Assembly: GCF_021283305.1 (NCBI RefSeq)
Contig: NZ_JAJSOK010000067.1
Span: forward strand, 1 to 41,431
Reading direction: 5' to 3'
Length of the DNA stretch: 41,431 nt
DNA from: Pseudonocardia kujensis
GTDB lineage: Bacteria; Actinomycetota; Actinomycetes; Mycobacteriales; Pseudonocardiaceae
Below, one piece after another: positions 31,319 through 38,909 of the stretch (position 1 is its first letter; each line of letters opens with the position of its first letter). The translations under genes and the position numbers were made by a program. The notes below the pieces were generated by a model that saw only the letters and a list, made by a program, of their open reading frames with translations, was not told the origin of the DNA and did no database searches.

Positions 31319-31978
31319 ATGGACGCCGCCACGGAGGCTCGGGTGCCGCAGAAGTTGACGGACAAGGGGCGGGCGACCCGAGCCCGCATCCTCGAGCACG
31401 CCGCGGAGCTGATCTACGCCAAGGGCGTGCATGCGACGAACAACGAGGTGCTCCGTCGCGCGGCCGGCGTCAGCGGGTCACAGCTCAACCACTACTTCCC
31501 GACCAAGGAGAGCCTCGTCCTGGCAGTCATCGAGTGGCAGGCCGAGCGCGTCCTGACGTTCCATCGCAGTGAGCGGTTCACCCAGTTCGACAGCCTCGAC
31601 TCGCTTCGGGAATGGGCGGGCTTCTACATCGCCTACGAGCGCTCCTACCAGGAAGGCTGCACCCTCGGCTCGCTCGCCAGCGAGATCATCAAGACCGACC
31701 TCGACGTCCGCACCGAACTCGCGAACGCGTTCGAGCAGTGGAGAGACATCTTCCGAGACGGACTCGAACGGATGCAGCGCCTCGGCCGCATCAGCACTGA
31801 GGCCGATCCCACCCAGCTGGCCTATCTCCTGCTCTCCGCCTTTCAGGGCGGCATGCTCCTCGCCCAGGTCGCCCGCGACATCGCCCCGCTGAAAGACGCC
31901 CTGCGGGCCGCCATCGACCACGTTCAGACATTCGCGATGCCCGCTGCTGTCGGCGTACTCGACCCGTTCCGCCACTGA
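31319..31978 (+). CDS. TetR/AcrR-family transcriptional regulator
   Basis: A 219-residue repressor. The N-terminal helix-turn-helix is typical (RARILEHAAELIYAKGVHAT, NNEVLRRAAGVSGSQLNHYF, PTKESLVLAVI) at about 20-70. The C-terminal ligand domain (YIAYERSYQEGCTLGSLASE, LAYLLLSAFQGGMLLAQVAR) resembles the TetR_C group found beside oxidoreductases. ATG 31319 gives the usual N-terminal length; no good ribosome site is seen, so a very short leader is possible. It probably controls itself and the divergent quinone oxidoreductase through the twin TGGGCT palindromes, released by a quinone-like or electrophilic ligand (inference). Confidence 0.85.
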   Translation: MDAATEARVPQKLTDKGRATRARILEHAAELIYAKGVHATNNEVLRRAAGVSGSQLNHYFPTKESLVLAVIEWQAERVLTFHRSERFTQFDSLDSLREWAGFYIAYERSYQEGCTLGSLASEIIKTDLDVRTELANAFEQWRDIFRDGLERMQRLGRISTEADPTQLAYLLLSAFQGGMLLAQVARDIAPLKDALRAAIDHVQTFAMPAAVGVLDPFRH

Positions 31979-32042
31979 CGATGCAGGATCCGCGGGATCA
32001 TTGCCGAATCGGCGGCGCCTCCGGCATCACGCGTAGTCGGTG

Positions 32043-32059
32043 ACCGCCCACCGGGCGGT
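32043..32059. terminator. Short GC hairpin after the TetR gene
   Basis: ACCGCCC-ACC-GGGCGGT, about 65 bases past the TetR stop and near the end of a minus-strand remnant. It may terminate either. No U-tract. Confidence 0.4.
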
Positions 32060-32149
32060 GATCGCCTCGCAGGGCCACTCCGCTCCACCGCGTTGCTCAG
32101 GACGTCGACGCCGCACGGGTCTTTATCGATGTCGACGGGCTCGACGAAC

Positions 32150-32335
32150 TCAACGTCCGGGCTGCCAGAACGAGCGCCGGACGGCCGCCGGCGAGGTCGG
32201 TGCTGAGTCCGGCAGCGTGGACGTTGGCGGCTCAGTCGCGTCCCAGGCCAGGTCGTAGAAGCGGTAGAGTTCCCGCTGCTCCTCGTGCGACAGGTGGCGT
32301 CCGTGGGGATGTTCGGGGCCTTCACTCGTGCCTTG
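32150..32335 (-). pseudogene. Unidentified gene remnant
   Basis: A 61-residue minus-strand frame without a start codon reads PEHPHGRHLSHEEQRELYRF, YDLAWDATEPPTSTLPDSAP and RRSFWQPGR. Its composition is protein-like (helix with charged and aromatic residues) but I do not recognise it. A stop lies immediately upstream in frame, so the 5' part was lost or shifted. The 120 bases between it and the next gene show no clear coding. Confidence 0.35.
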
Positions 32336-32454
32336 TCATAGGCCACAAGTGACCCGGTCTCCGGCCAGTTGTGCGCCCTGCAGCGGAACGAAGCACTCGG
32401 CCGTGCCGAACAACCTATTGGACGACGGGGGCCGCGCCGCTGCATCTCAGGCGG

Positions 32455-32751
32455 CTATCGATCCGAGGTAGCTCGAGGGTCGTGCGTCTCCTCAAGGAGT
32501 GAGAAGCTGTCGGTTGGGGCGTCATCAGGCTCCGACCTGGCTGCTGCCTCGGCAGCGTCTCGTCCCGGGCCGGGCAGGCGGTGCGCACCACCACCTTGAG
32601 GGGGCGCCGGTTGCTGGGCGTCCTTCTCGTGGGGCTGAACTCGATCGGTTCGCTGAGGGTTCATTTCCCAAGTCGGGCGATCGCGTTCCGTCACACGCTT
32701 TCGGAGGTCTGCCCTCATCCTGGCCATCTCGGCGCGGCTCATGCGTTCCAT
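32455..32751 (-). CDS. Small hypothetical protein
   Basis: A 98-residue protein with a charged helical N-terminus (MERMSRAEMARMRADLRKRV, TERDRPTWEMNPQRTD) and a low-complexity Pro/Gly/Ala-rich tail. GGAAAGG lies about 10 bases before the ATG. I do not recognise a family. It follows the HTH regulator gene by about 80 bases on the same strand and may share its transcript. Confidence 0.45.
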   Translation of the reverse strand: MERMSRAEMARMRADLRKRVTERDRPTWEMNPQRTDRVQPHEKDAQQPAPPQGGGAHRLPGPGRDAAEAAARSEPDDAPTDSFSLLEETHDPRATSDR

Positions 32752-32833
32752 CGCGGCTGCCTTTCCGGGTGTGGAGTGGGGTCAGGCTTCGGCCTCCGGC
32801 AGGCAGGCAGCTGGAGCAGAAAGCCTGGCGAAC

Positions 32834-33562
32834 CTAGGCTGATCGGGTCGGACTGCGGAGCTCGACGCAGCATTCCTCGACTTGTGGAAGGAGCACTGCT
32901 TCGAGCGCGCCCGCGCCGCCGAATCCCTCGATCAGGCCGTCGAGGAAGGCCTGGTTGATGCCGCACACCAGTGCGGGCGCCTTGGCTGCCGCAGGGTGAA
33001 ACGGGCAGCTACGTAGCCGCACGCAGTCGGAGGCTTCGCGGCGAGGTTCGAACCCCTGGCGCTGCAGGATATTCACGATAGCGGTGAGCGCCCGTTCTGC
33101 CCCCAACCGCCCGGGACGTGTCTGGCCGCGCTCGGTAGCTCCGATCTGGTGGCCGCGTCGGTGTGCGGCTCGATATGCGTCGTGAGTGGTATCTGTGTCG
33201 ATGTCAGCCACGCCGTCCACCGCGCCGCTCCGGGCCAGGACCGCGTCGAGGAGAATCTCGACCAGCAGCTCGCGTTGGCGAGGCGGAATGCTGATCTGGA
33301 TGTCGACCTCGGTCGGCCAGTACACCTTCGGGGCCCGCCCGACCTTGCGGATCCCGGTGGCCGGCCGGTAGTCCGCACGCAGCACCCCGGCGTCGACGAG
33401 CTTGTCCAGGTGGAACGCCGCGAGCTTACGGCTGATCCCGACCGCTTCGGCGGCCTCGTCCCGAGTGACGGGGCGGCCGGCCGCGCGGATGAACGAGAAC
33501 ATCGCCTGCCGCAGGGGGCCTTCGAGGGCGGCAACCGCCCGGATCGCCGGATCACCGCTCAC
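32834..33562 (-). CDS. Helix-turn-helix regulator with C-terminal Cys/His motif
   Basis: A 242-residue ArsR/DeoR-like regulator. The winged helix is at about 10-80 (LRQAMFSFIRAAGRPVTRDE, AAEAVGISRKLAAFHLDKLV, DAGVLRADYRP). The C-terminal domain ends with SDCVRLRSCPFHPAAAKAPA then LVCGINQAFLDGLIEGFGG, three Cys and a His that could bind a metal or Fe-S cluster. This architecture is known in actinobacterial regulators with Cys-dependent sensing. GTG 33562 gives the usual start; the ribosome site is weak. It is divergent from the DUF2231/FolE/DoxX genes and probably controls them (inference). Confidence 0.75.
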   Translation of the reverse strand: MSGDPAIRAVAALEGPLRQAMFSFIRAAGRPVTRDEAAEAVGISRKLAAFHLDKLVDAGVLRADYRPATGIRKVGRAPKVYWPTEVDIQISIPPRQRELLVEILLDAVLARSGAVDGVADIDTDTTHDAYRAAHRRGHQIGATERGQTRPGRLGAERALTAIVNILQRQGFEPRREASDCVRLRSCPFHPAAAKAPALVCGINQAFLDGLIEGFGGAGALEAVLLPQVEECCVELRSPTRSA

Positions 33563-33689
33563 CTGGTGATGATAACACCAACACACATGCTCTGATCGTT
33601 CACGCAGACGCGCAGTGCAGGGCATCTTGACGGCTCCCTCGGATAAGACCAAGCTTCGTTGGCGAATCAAGTGGGAGGCTGGAGCCGTC

Positions 33690-34238
33690 ATGACTGCTGA
33701 GGTTCGGGCGAAGCGGCCCGTGAGTGCCGTGTTGGCCGGCCCGTACGGGCATCCCTTCCACCCGATCCTCGTGACCGTGCCCATCGGGGCATGGGTGGCC
33801 AGTCTGGTCTTCGACATCGGCTCCTACGTCGTGGCTGCTCCGGTGGGCCTCGAGCAGGGCTCACGATGGTTGATCGCGATCGGCGTCGTCGGCGCGCTGG
33901 CGGCGGCGATGATCGGGTTCCTGGACCTGATGGCCATCCCCGGCGGGACCCGCGCCTTTCGCACCGGCCTGGTGCACATGGGCCTCAACCTCGGGGTGAC
34001 CGGGGCCTATGTCGGCAACTTCTTCTGGCGAGGCGCCCTCGCCGGGCCCTTCGTTCCGGTCGGGATCGGTCCGCTGACGCTCTCGGCGATCAGCTTGGTC
34101 GCGCTGGGCGTTTCCGGCTACCTCGGCGGGAAGCTGGCCTACCGATACGGGGTGCGGGTCGCCGAGGAAACCACCCAGGCCGAGGGCTACGAAACCCGGA
34201 CCCCGCGACCCCCGACCCACCCTCGACCGACCCCCTGA
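33690..34238 (+). CDS. DUF2231-family membrane protein
   Basis: A 182-residue protein with four membrane segments (LVTVPIGAWVASLVFDIGSY, WLIAIGVVGALAAAMIGFLD, MGLNLGVTGAYVGNFFW, GPLTLSAISLVALGVSGYLG). The DUF2231 signature YGHPFHPILVTVPIGAW with conserved His lies near the N-terminus, and LVHMGLN carries another His. Members are linked to redox or haem chemistry but none is well characterised. ATG 33690 has GGGAGG about 10 bases upstream. First gene of the plus-strand group. Confidence 0.8.
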   Translation: MTAEVRAKRPVSAVLAGPYGHPFHPILVTVPIGAWVASLVFDIGSYVVAAPVGLEQGSRWLIAIGVVGALAAAMIGFLDLMAIPGGTRAFRTGLVHMGLNLGVTGAYVGNFFWRGALAGPFVPVGIGPLTLSAISLVALGVSGYLGGKLAYRYGVRVAEETTQAEGYETRTPRPPTHPRPTP

Positions 34239-34303
34239 CGTGCCTGCGGGCACTCGCTCCCCTGCCAGCAGATTGCTCACCGATACCGCGAGGAGACGAG
34301 CAC

Positions 34304-34771
34304 ATGAGCATCGCCGCACTGATTGCCTGGGTCGTCACCGCCGCCGGCGGCTTCGTCCTGCTCGGAAAATGGATCGCCCACGGCGGTGCGCGCAGCCCGC
34401 GGACCAGCAGCTTCCCGCCCGCGGTGATCTTCGGGCACTTCCTGCTGGCCGCCGCGGGTTTGGTGGTGTGGATCGTCTACCTGGTCACCGACCGGGCGTT
34501 GCTGACCTGGGTCGCGCTCGCGCTGCTGGTCGTGGTGGCGTTACTCGGTTTCACGATGTTCGCTCGGTGGATCCCCGGATACCGCGCCCGCGCCGCTTCC
34601 GGGGTGCCCGCGCACGCCGGCGCTACCGCCTCGGAACGCGGCGGCTCAGCCGATCCGAGCCAGCCCGCCGAGCAGCGCCTCCCGGTCGCCGTGGTGGCCG
34701 CACACGGACTGGTCGCTGTCGCCACCGTCGTGCTCGTGCTGCTAGCCGCGCTGGGAATCGGGGGGAGCTGA
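34304..34771 (+). CDS. Hypothetical four-span membrane protein
   Basis: A 155-residue protein with membrane segments at about 4-22 (ALIAWVVTAAGGFVLLGKW), 41-62 (AVIFGHFLLAAAGLVVWIVY), 66-90 (ALLTWVALALLVVVALLGF) and 128-152 (VAVVAAHGLVAVATVVLVLL). A His sits in the second and the fourth, as in small cytochrome-b-like or DoxX-neighbour proteins. Family not recognised by name. GAGGAGACG precedes the ATG. It lies between DUF2231 and folE genes. Confidence 0.7.
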   Translation: MSIAALIAWVVTAAGGFVLLGKWIAHGGARSPRTSSFPPAVIFGHFLLAAAGLVVWIVYLVTDRALLTWVALALLVVVALLGFTMFARWIPGYRARAASGVPAHAGATASERGGSADPSQPAEQRLPVAVVAAHGLVAVATVVLVLLAALGIGGS

Positions 34772-34822
34772 TAGCGCGCCGGCGACCTCCGACAGCACCA
34801 ACCCACGAACAGAAGGAATCCC

Positions 34823-35428
34823 GTGCTCGTTCGCTCCACCCCGGCGCTGCGCGTCGTGCACGAACCCGCCGCCGGTCTCGATCTGGCCGCGGCCGAGCAG
34901 GCCGCCACGCAGTTCCTGCGGGCCCTCGGTGTGGACCTGGACTCGGCGAGCCTGAGAGGCACCCCGGGCCGAATGGCCCGCGCCTACGCCGAGCTGTTCA
35001 CCCCAGGCCCGTTCGACCTGACGACCTTTCCCAACGACGAGGGCTATGACGAGCTCGTGCTCGCCCGCGGTATCCCGCTGCGCTCGGTGTGCGAGCACCA
35101 CCTGCTGCCCTTCGTCGGTGTCGCCCACGTCGGCTACCTGCCCGGGGAGCGCATCCTCGGGTTGTCGAAGCTGGCCCGCATCGTCGAGCACTTCGCCTGC
35201 CGCCCGCAGGTCCAGGAACGCCTGACCATCCAGGTGGCCGGCTGGCTGGAAGAGCACCTGCAGGCCAAGGGGGTCGGGGTGGTCATCGAGGCCGAGCACA
35301 CCTGCATGACCCTGCGCGGGGTGCTGGCCGTGGGCTCCACGACCGTCACCTCCACCCTGCTCGGACTCCTCCGGGAGGACGCCCGCTCCCGCCAGGAGTT
35401 CTTTGTTCTCACAGGAGTCAACGCCTGA
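34823..35428 (+). CDS. folE: GTP cyclohydrolase I
   Basis: A 201-residue type IA GTP cyclohydrolase that converts GTP to 7,8-dihydroneopterin triphosphate, the first step to tetrahydrofolate, tetrahydrobiopterin and 7-deazaguanines. TPGRMARAYAELF near 47-59, the zinc ligands Cys90 and His93 in CEHHLLPF, Cys161 in HTCMTLRG, and GYLPGERILGLSKLARIVEH near 104-123 are all present. All active-site residues look intact. GTG 34823 is preceded by AGAAGGAAT. The host chromosome surely has folE in a folate operon, so this accessory copy without folB/K/P neighbours points to another use or to stress-linked dosage. Confidence 0.9.
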   Translation: MLVRSTPALRVVHEPAAGLDLAAAEQAATQFLRALGVDLDSASLRGTPGRMARAYAELFTPGPFDLTTFPNDEGYDELVLARGIPLRSVCEHHLLPFVGVAHVGYLPGERILGLSKLARIVEHFACRPQVQERLTIQVAGWLEEHLQAKGVGVVIEAEHTCMTLRGVLAVGSTTVTSTLLGLLREDARSRQEFFVLTGVNA

Positions 35429-35542
35429 GATCAGACGACGCCCTGTCCAGTGCCGGGCAACCCCACGCTGTCCCCGAAGTTGCAAAGCACCGGCGTCGCG
35501 ACGAACACTCGTCCCGGCGCCGCTCCCCGGTGAGGTGTCTTC

Positions 35543-36076
35543 ATGTCCAACGGGCGTAGTTCGTCCCTCCCGTCGCGATACGGCGTCGATGGGAGTGGTT
35601 CCTCGAGACCGACCATCGCACAGTGCTTCGCTCGAGCAGCCCTTCCCGCTTTGCGTATCGTGGCCGGGTTCTTGTTCGCCTGCCACGGCGCGGCGTCGCT
35701 GTTCGGGATCTTGGGAGGCGCACACGGCCGCGCGAGCGGGGTTGTGGCCTTCGCTGAATGGCCGAGCTGGTGGGCCGCGCTGATCCAACTCGTCGGCGGC
35801 GCGATGGTCGCCCTCGGTCTCGGCACGCGCCCCGCGGCCATTGTCTGCTCAGGCTCGATGGCTTATGCATACTTCATGGTTCATCAGGGCACGGCGCTGC
35901 TGCCGATCCAGAACGGTGGCGAAGCCGCCGCCCTCTATTGCTGGATCTTCCTGCTGATCGCCGCCCTCGGGCCCGGCTCGGCGGCGGTCGACACTCTCCT
36001 ACGGAAGCGCGAGCCCGGCACCCGGCGTCCGGCCTCCACCAGTCCGTTGCCATCCCCTATCCCCGCCCGACGCTGA
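35543..36076 (+). CDS. DoxX-family membrane protein
   Basis: A 177-residue protein. An extended N-terminus of about 35 residues precedes four membrane segments (LPALRIVAGFLFACHGAASL, WAALIQLVGGAMVALGLGTR, PAAIVCSGSMAYAYFMVHQG, AALYCWIFLLIAALGPGSAA) with the DoxX pattern FxxHG and GxxAALYC. DoxX proteins are small quinone- or thiol-linked membrane proteins involved in redox balance. ATG 35543 has GGTGAGG upstream; an internal start near the first membrane segment is possible. It ends the folE group. Confidence 0.8.
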   Translation: MSNGRSSSLPSRYGVDGSGSSRPTIAQCFARAALPALRIVAGFLFACHGAASLFGILGGAHGRASGVVAFAEWPSWWAALIQLVGGAMVALGLGTRPAAIVCSGSMAYAYFMVHQGTALLPIQNGGEAAALYCWIFLLIAALGPGSAAVDTLLRKREPGTRRPASTSPLPSPIPARR

Positions 36077-36099
36077 TGTGCCGACTGTGAGTGGTTGAG

Positions 36100-36965
36100 G
36101 TTCCGACCTGGGTGAGGACGCCGGGGACGGAGATCGAGGCGGATCCGGCGATACCCGGTCGGATGCCTCCAGCGTCCATGATCGCGAGCTGTGTCGACGT
36201 CCAGCTCGACCACGAGCTCGGGCTGCACACGCGTGTAGTGCAGCGGTGTCACGTTTCCGAACCGGGGCCTCAGGGTCTCCGGTCAGGGGTGCTCGTCGGC
36301 GGGCTGTAGGAGAGCGCTTAGCTCGTCTCTCGCGGCCCGCGGGAGGGGAAGAGTCTGTCCGACCACGCGGAGCCGCCCTTGCTGGTCGGGGAGCCCGAGC
36401 ACGAGGGCGTGCGGGGAGCGCAGGGGGCCGATGACACCGGCCCACGATCGCCTCGCCGCTGAGCCGGGTCCGGATCTTCCCCCAGCTCCGTCTGGAGGAG
36501 TAGGTGTGGCCGGCGTGCTTGGACACGACGCCCTCGATCCCGCCCGCGGCGTGCTCGGTGAGCCACGCCCGCGCGGCTCCCGGGTCCTTGGTCATCGGGA
36601 CCAGGGCCAGGGGCAGCCGGGCTCGAGAGCGCAGCTCGGCGAGCTGCTCGCGACGGACGGCGTACGGCTCGCGGCGGAGGTCTCGGGACCCGACGGCCAG
36701 GAGGTTGAGCACCACGAACCCGACGGCGGCGTGGTGCTCCCGGAGAGCCTGCGCTGTAGGGCGGGGAAGTCTAGGCGGCCGGCTCGCCAGCAGACCAGCT
36801 CGCCATCGAGCACCGTGCCGGGCGGGCACTGCTCGGCGACCGATGCGGCGATCTCGGGGAAGGCAGCGGTGAGGCTGCGGGCCTGACGGCTCTGGAGGTG
36901 GACGGTCCCATTGGCGGCGGGGAACGCTACGGCGCGGTTAGTTGACTGAACTCCGTCGTACGCTC
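36100..36965 (-). pseudogene. ATP-dependent DNA ligase (LigC/LigD-type), degraded
   Basis: Fragments in order on the minus strand are YDGVQSTNRAVAFPAANG, HLQSRQARSLTAAFPEIAAS, PPGTVLDGELVCWRAGRLDF, PALQRRLSG, VVLNLLAVGSRDLRREPYAV, ALVPMTKDPGAARAWLTEHA, GGIEGVVSKHAGHTY, KIRTRLSGEAIVG, then PLHYTRVQPELVVELDVDTA. This covers the nucleotidyltransferase motifs and the start of the OB domain of actinobacterial ATP-dependent ligases. The nucleophile Lys of the KYDG motif is Ala here, and three or more frameshifts occur. The N-terminus is absent. It is convergent with the DoxX gene. Confidence 0.75.
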
Positions 36966-37151
36966 GGTCGAGCTGTCGGAGCGGCTATGGGCCTCACCAT
37001 TCGCTGTGCGGTGAGACGCCGTAGCGCCCCGACGCCCAGTGGCAGTCCCGACGATGCTGGGAAGTAGCTAGGGCCACGTCGGGGCGATCCGCCGCGTCAA
37101 CGCCCGTCCGGCGGCGCCGTCGCGAGACGGGCGATGTGATGGGTCATGCTC

Positions 37152-37182
37152 TTGACGGGGACTTGATATGCGCCTCTAGACT
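37152..37182 (+). promoter_or_regulatory. Promoter of the ArsR operon
   Basis: TTGACG (37152-37157) and TAGACT (37177-37182) are spaced by 19 bases; TCTAGA gives a 17-base alternative. The start codon lies 8 bases after the -10, which implies a leaderless transcript. Confidence 0.6.
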
Positions 37183-37190
37183 TACCGTTC

Positions 37191-37508
37191 GTGGAGACTT
37201 ACGGAGATGGTGGGTTGGGGTTGCTCGGTGACCCCAGCCGGCGCGCCATCTTCGAGATGCTGGCCCGGCGTCCGTGCTCGGTGCAGGAGCTGGCCGACGA
37301 GCTGCCGATCAGCCGGCCCGCGGTGTCGCAGCACCTGAAGGTGTTGCGCGAGAGCGGGTTGGTCGTCAGCCGCGCCGAGGGCACCCGGCGGATCTACCAG
37401 CTCAATCCTGAGGGTGTCACCGCGCTGCGGGCGTGGCTGGACGGCGTGTGGAGCGACGCCCTGACCACCTTTCACAAGATCGCCGAAGGCCCTGGTCCGC
37501 GTCCCTGA
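37191..37508 (+). CDS. ArsR-family transcriptional regulator
   Basis: A 105-residue winged-helix regulator (LLGDPSRRAIFEMLARRPCS, VQELADELPISRPAVSQHLK, VLRESGLVVSRAEGTRRIYQ, LNPEGVTALRAWLDGVW). It has no metal-binding Cys pair of the ArsR/SmtB sensors. This subgroup regularly precedes SRPBCC/AHSA1 genes in actinobacteria. GTG 37191 matches the usual start and sits 8 bases from the -10 hexamer, with no ribosome site. Confidence 0.85.
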   Translation: METYGDGGLGLLGDPSRRAIFEMLARRPCSVQELADELPISRPAVSQHLKVLRESGLVVSRAEGTRRIYQLNPEGVTALRAWLDGVWSDALTTFHKIAEGPGPRP

Positions 37509-37533
37509 CCTGCAACTATCGCGAGGAGTGCTC

Positions 37534-38016
37534 ATGACCGGTACGGCCCCGATCCCACCCATCACCGGCAGTGTGACGCTGGCTGTCCCGGTCGACCGCG
37601 CGTTCGAGGTGTTCACCGGATCGGTCAACTCCTGGTGGCCGCAGCAGTACCACATCGGGCGGGCCGAGGTCGCCGAGATCGTGCTCGAACCGCAGGTCGG
37701 GGGCCGCTGGTACGAGCGCGGTGTGGACGGCAGCGAGTGCGACTGGGGCCGGGTGCTTCTGTGGAAGCCGCCGGCGCGGCTGGTGTTCACGTGGCAGATC
37801 AACGGGTCGTGGCAGTTCGACCCTGACCCGGAGCATGCCAGCGAGATCGAGGCCCGGTTCACCGCCAGCGGGCCGCAGGAGAGCGTGGTCGAGGTCGAGC
37901 ACCGCCACTTCGAGCGTCTCGTCGGTGGTCAGGCGATCCACGGCGCCATCAACGGCGGCGGTGGCTGGGCGCAGCTGCTCGACGGGTTCGCCAAGACCGT
38001 CGCCGACCAGGGCTGA
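37534..38016 (+). CDS. SRPBCC (AHSA1-like) ligand-binding protein
   Basis: A 160-residue helix-grip protein with the typical opening VTLAVPVDRAFEVFTGSVNS, the WWP...H segment, GGRWYERGVDGSECDWGRVL, PARLVFTWQI and a C-terminal helix (GGGWAQLLDGFAKTVAD). These proteins bind small hydrophobic ligands. GAGGAG lies 8 bases before ATG 37534. It follows the ArsR gene by 25 bases in one operon, a common pairing. Confidence 0.85.
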   Translation: MTGTAPIPPITGSVTLAVPVDRAFEVFTGSVNSWWPQQYHIGRAEVAEIVLEPQVGGRWYERGVDGSECDWGRVLLWKPPARLVFTWQINGSWQFDPDPEHASEIEARFTASGPQESVVEVEHRHFERLVGGQAIHGAINGGGGWAQLLDGFAKTVADQG

Positions 38017-38021
38017 CCGTG

Positions 38022-38681
38022 ATGGCCACATCCCGCGGTGCTGACTCCGGTGCCGATGTCGACGCCATGGCGATGGCCCACGACGAGCGTGCCTCCTTGG
38101 TCACGCTGCTGGAGTCGCTGACATCCGAGCAGTGGGACGCGCCGACCTTGTGCGAGCGGTGGCGGGTCCGCGAGGTGGTCGCGCACATGTTCAGCTACGA
38201 CGAGCTGTCCACCCTCGGGGCGCTCGGGCGACTGCTGCGCAACGGCATGTCGCTGGACCGGGCGAACATTGCCGGTCTCGCCCGCTACGCCGACCACACC
38301 CCCGCCCAGCTGCTGGCGTTGGCGCGGAAGCACCTGCACCCGAGCGGGTTGACCGCGAAGTTCGGCGGCCGGATCGCGCTGGCCGACGCCATGATCCACC
38401 AGCAGGACATCCGCCGGCCGCTCGGGCTGCCCCGCCAGATCCCGGCCGATCGGATCACGACGGTGCTGGAGTTCGCCAGCACTGCGCGTCCGCTCGGGGC
38501 TGCACCGCGCATCGCCGGTCTGCAACTGACGGCGACGGACGTCGAATGGAGCCACGGCGAAGGACCCGAGGTGCGCGGCCCGGCCGAGCCATTGCTCATG
38601 GCCATGGTCGGACGTCGCGGCATCACCTCGGAGTTGGACGGCACGGGTGTCGCGGCGCTGGAGGGGCGCATCGCGGCGTGA
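38022..38681 (+). CDS. Maleylpyruvate isomerase family / mycothiol-dependent DinB-like protein
   Basis: A 219-residue protein of the TIGR03083 family (MDMPI N-terminal, DinB fold). Visible blocks are DERASLVTLLESLTSEQWDA, PTLCERWRVREVVAHMFSYD with a metal-ligand His, IALADAMIHQQDIRRPLGLP with a second His, and LQLTATDVEWSHGEGPEVRG. Members use mycothiol and a divalent metal for isomerisation or detoxification. ATG 38022 follows the SRPBCC stop by 5 bases; GTG 38019 is an alternative. Third gene of the ArsR operon. Confidence 0.8.
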   Translation: MATSRGADSGADVDAMAMAHDERASLVTLLESLTSEQWDAPTLCERWRVREVVAHMFSYDELSTLGALGRLLRNGMSLDRANIAGLARYADHTPAQLLALARKHLHPSGLTAKFGGRIALADAMIHQQDIRRPLGLPRQIPADRITTVLEFASTARPLGAAPRIAGLQLTATDVEWSHGEGPEVRGPAEPLLMAMVGRRGITSELDGTGVAALEGRIAA

Positions 38682-38687
38682 GCGGTG

Positions 38688-38732
38688 ACGGAAGGGCGGC
38701 GTCCCGCCGTGAGTAGTTCGCCTCCCTTCCGT
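38688..38732 (+). terminator. Hairpin after the ArsR operon
   Basis: ACGGAAGGG (38688-38696) pairs with CCCTTCCGT (38724-38732), extended inward by GC pairs. It begins 6 bases after the stop. Confidence 0.6.
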
Positions 38733-38909
38733 GATCCGTCGCTCCGCTCAGCAGCGCGGCGGACTGCTCGCGCACCTCCACAGCCGCCGGGGCCGCACGT
38801 GTACCCCGCCGGACGGGACCGGCGATGCCCCACCCCCCTGATCGGTCGTTCGGGTGCGGCCGCGACCTGCTGCTTCCCTGCTGCTTCCCTGCCGCTTCCC
38901 CGCCACCCG
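38733..38909. repeat. Spacer with three 11-base tandem repeats
   Basis: No gene. CCTGCTGCTTC occurs at 38866 and 38877 and as CCTGCCGCTTC at 38888, directly downstream of the coiled-coil gene's stop. The rest shows nothing. Confidence 0.6.
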
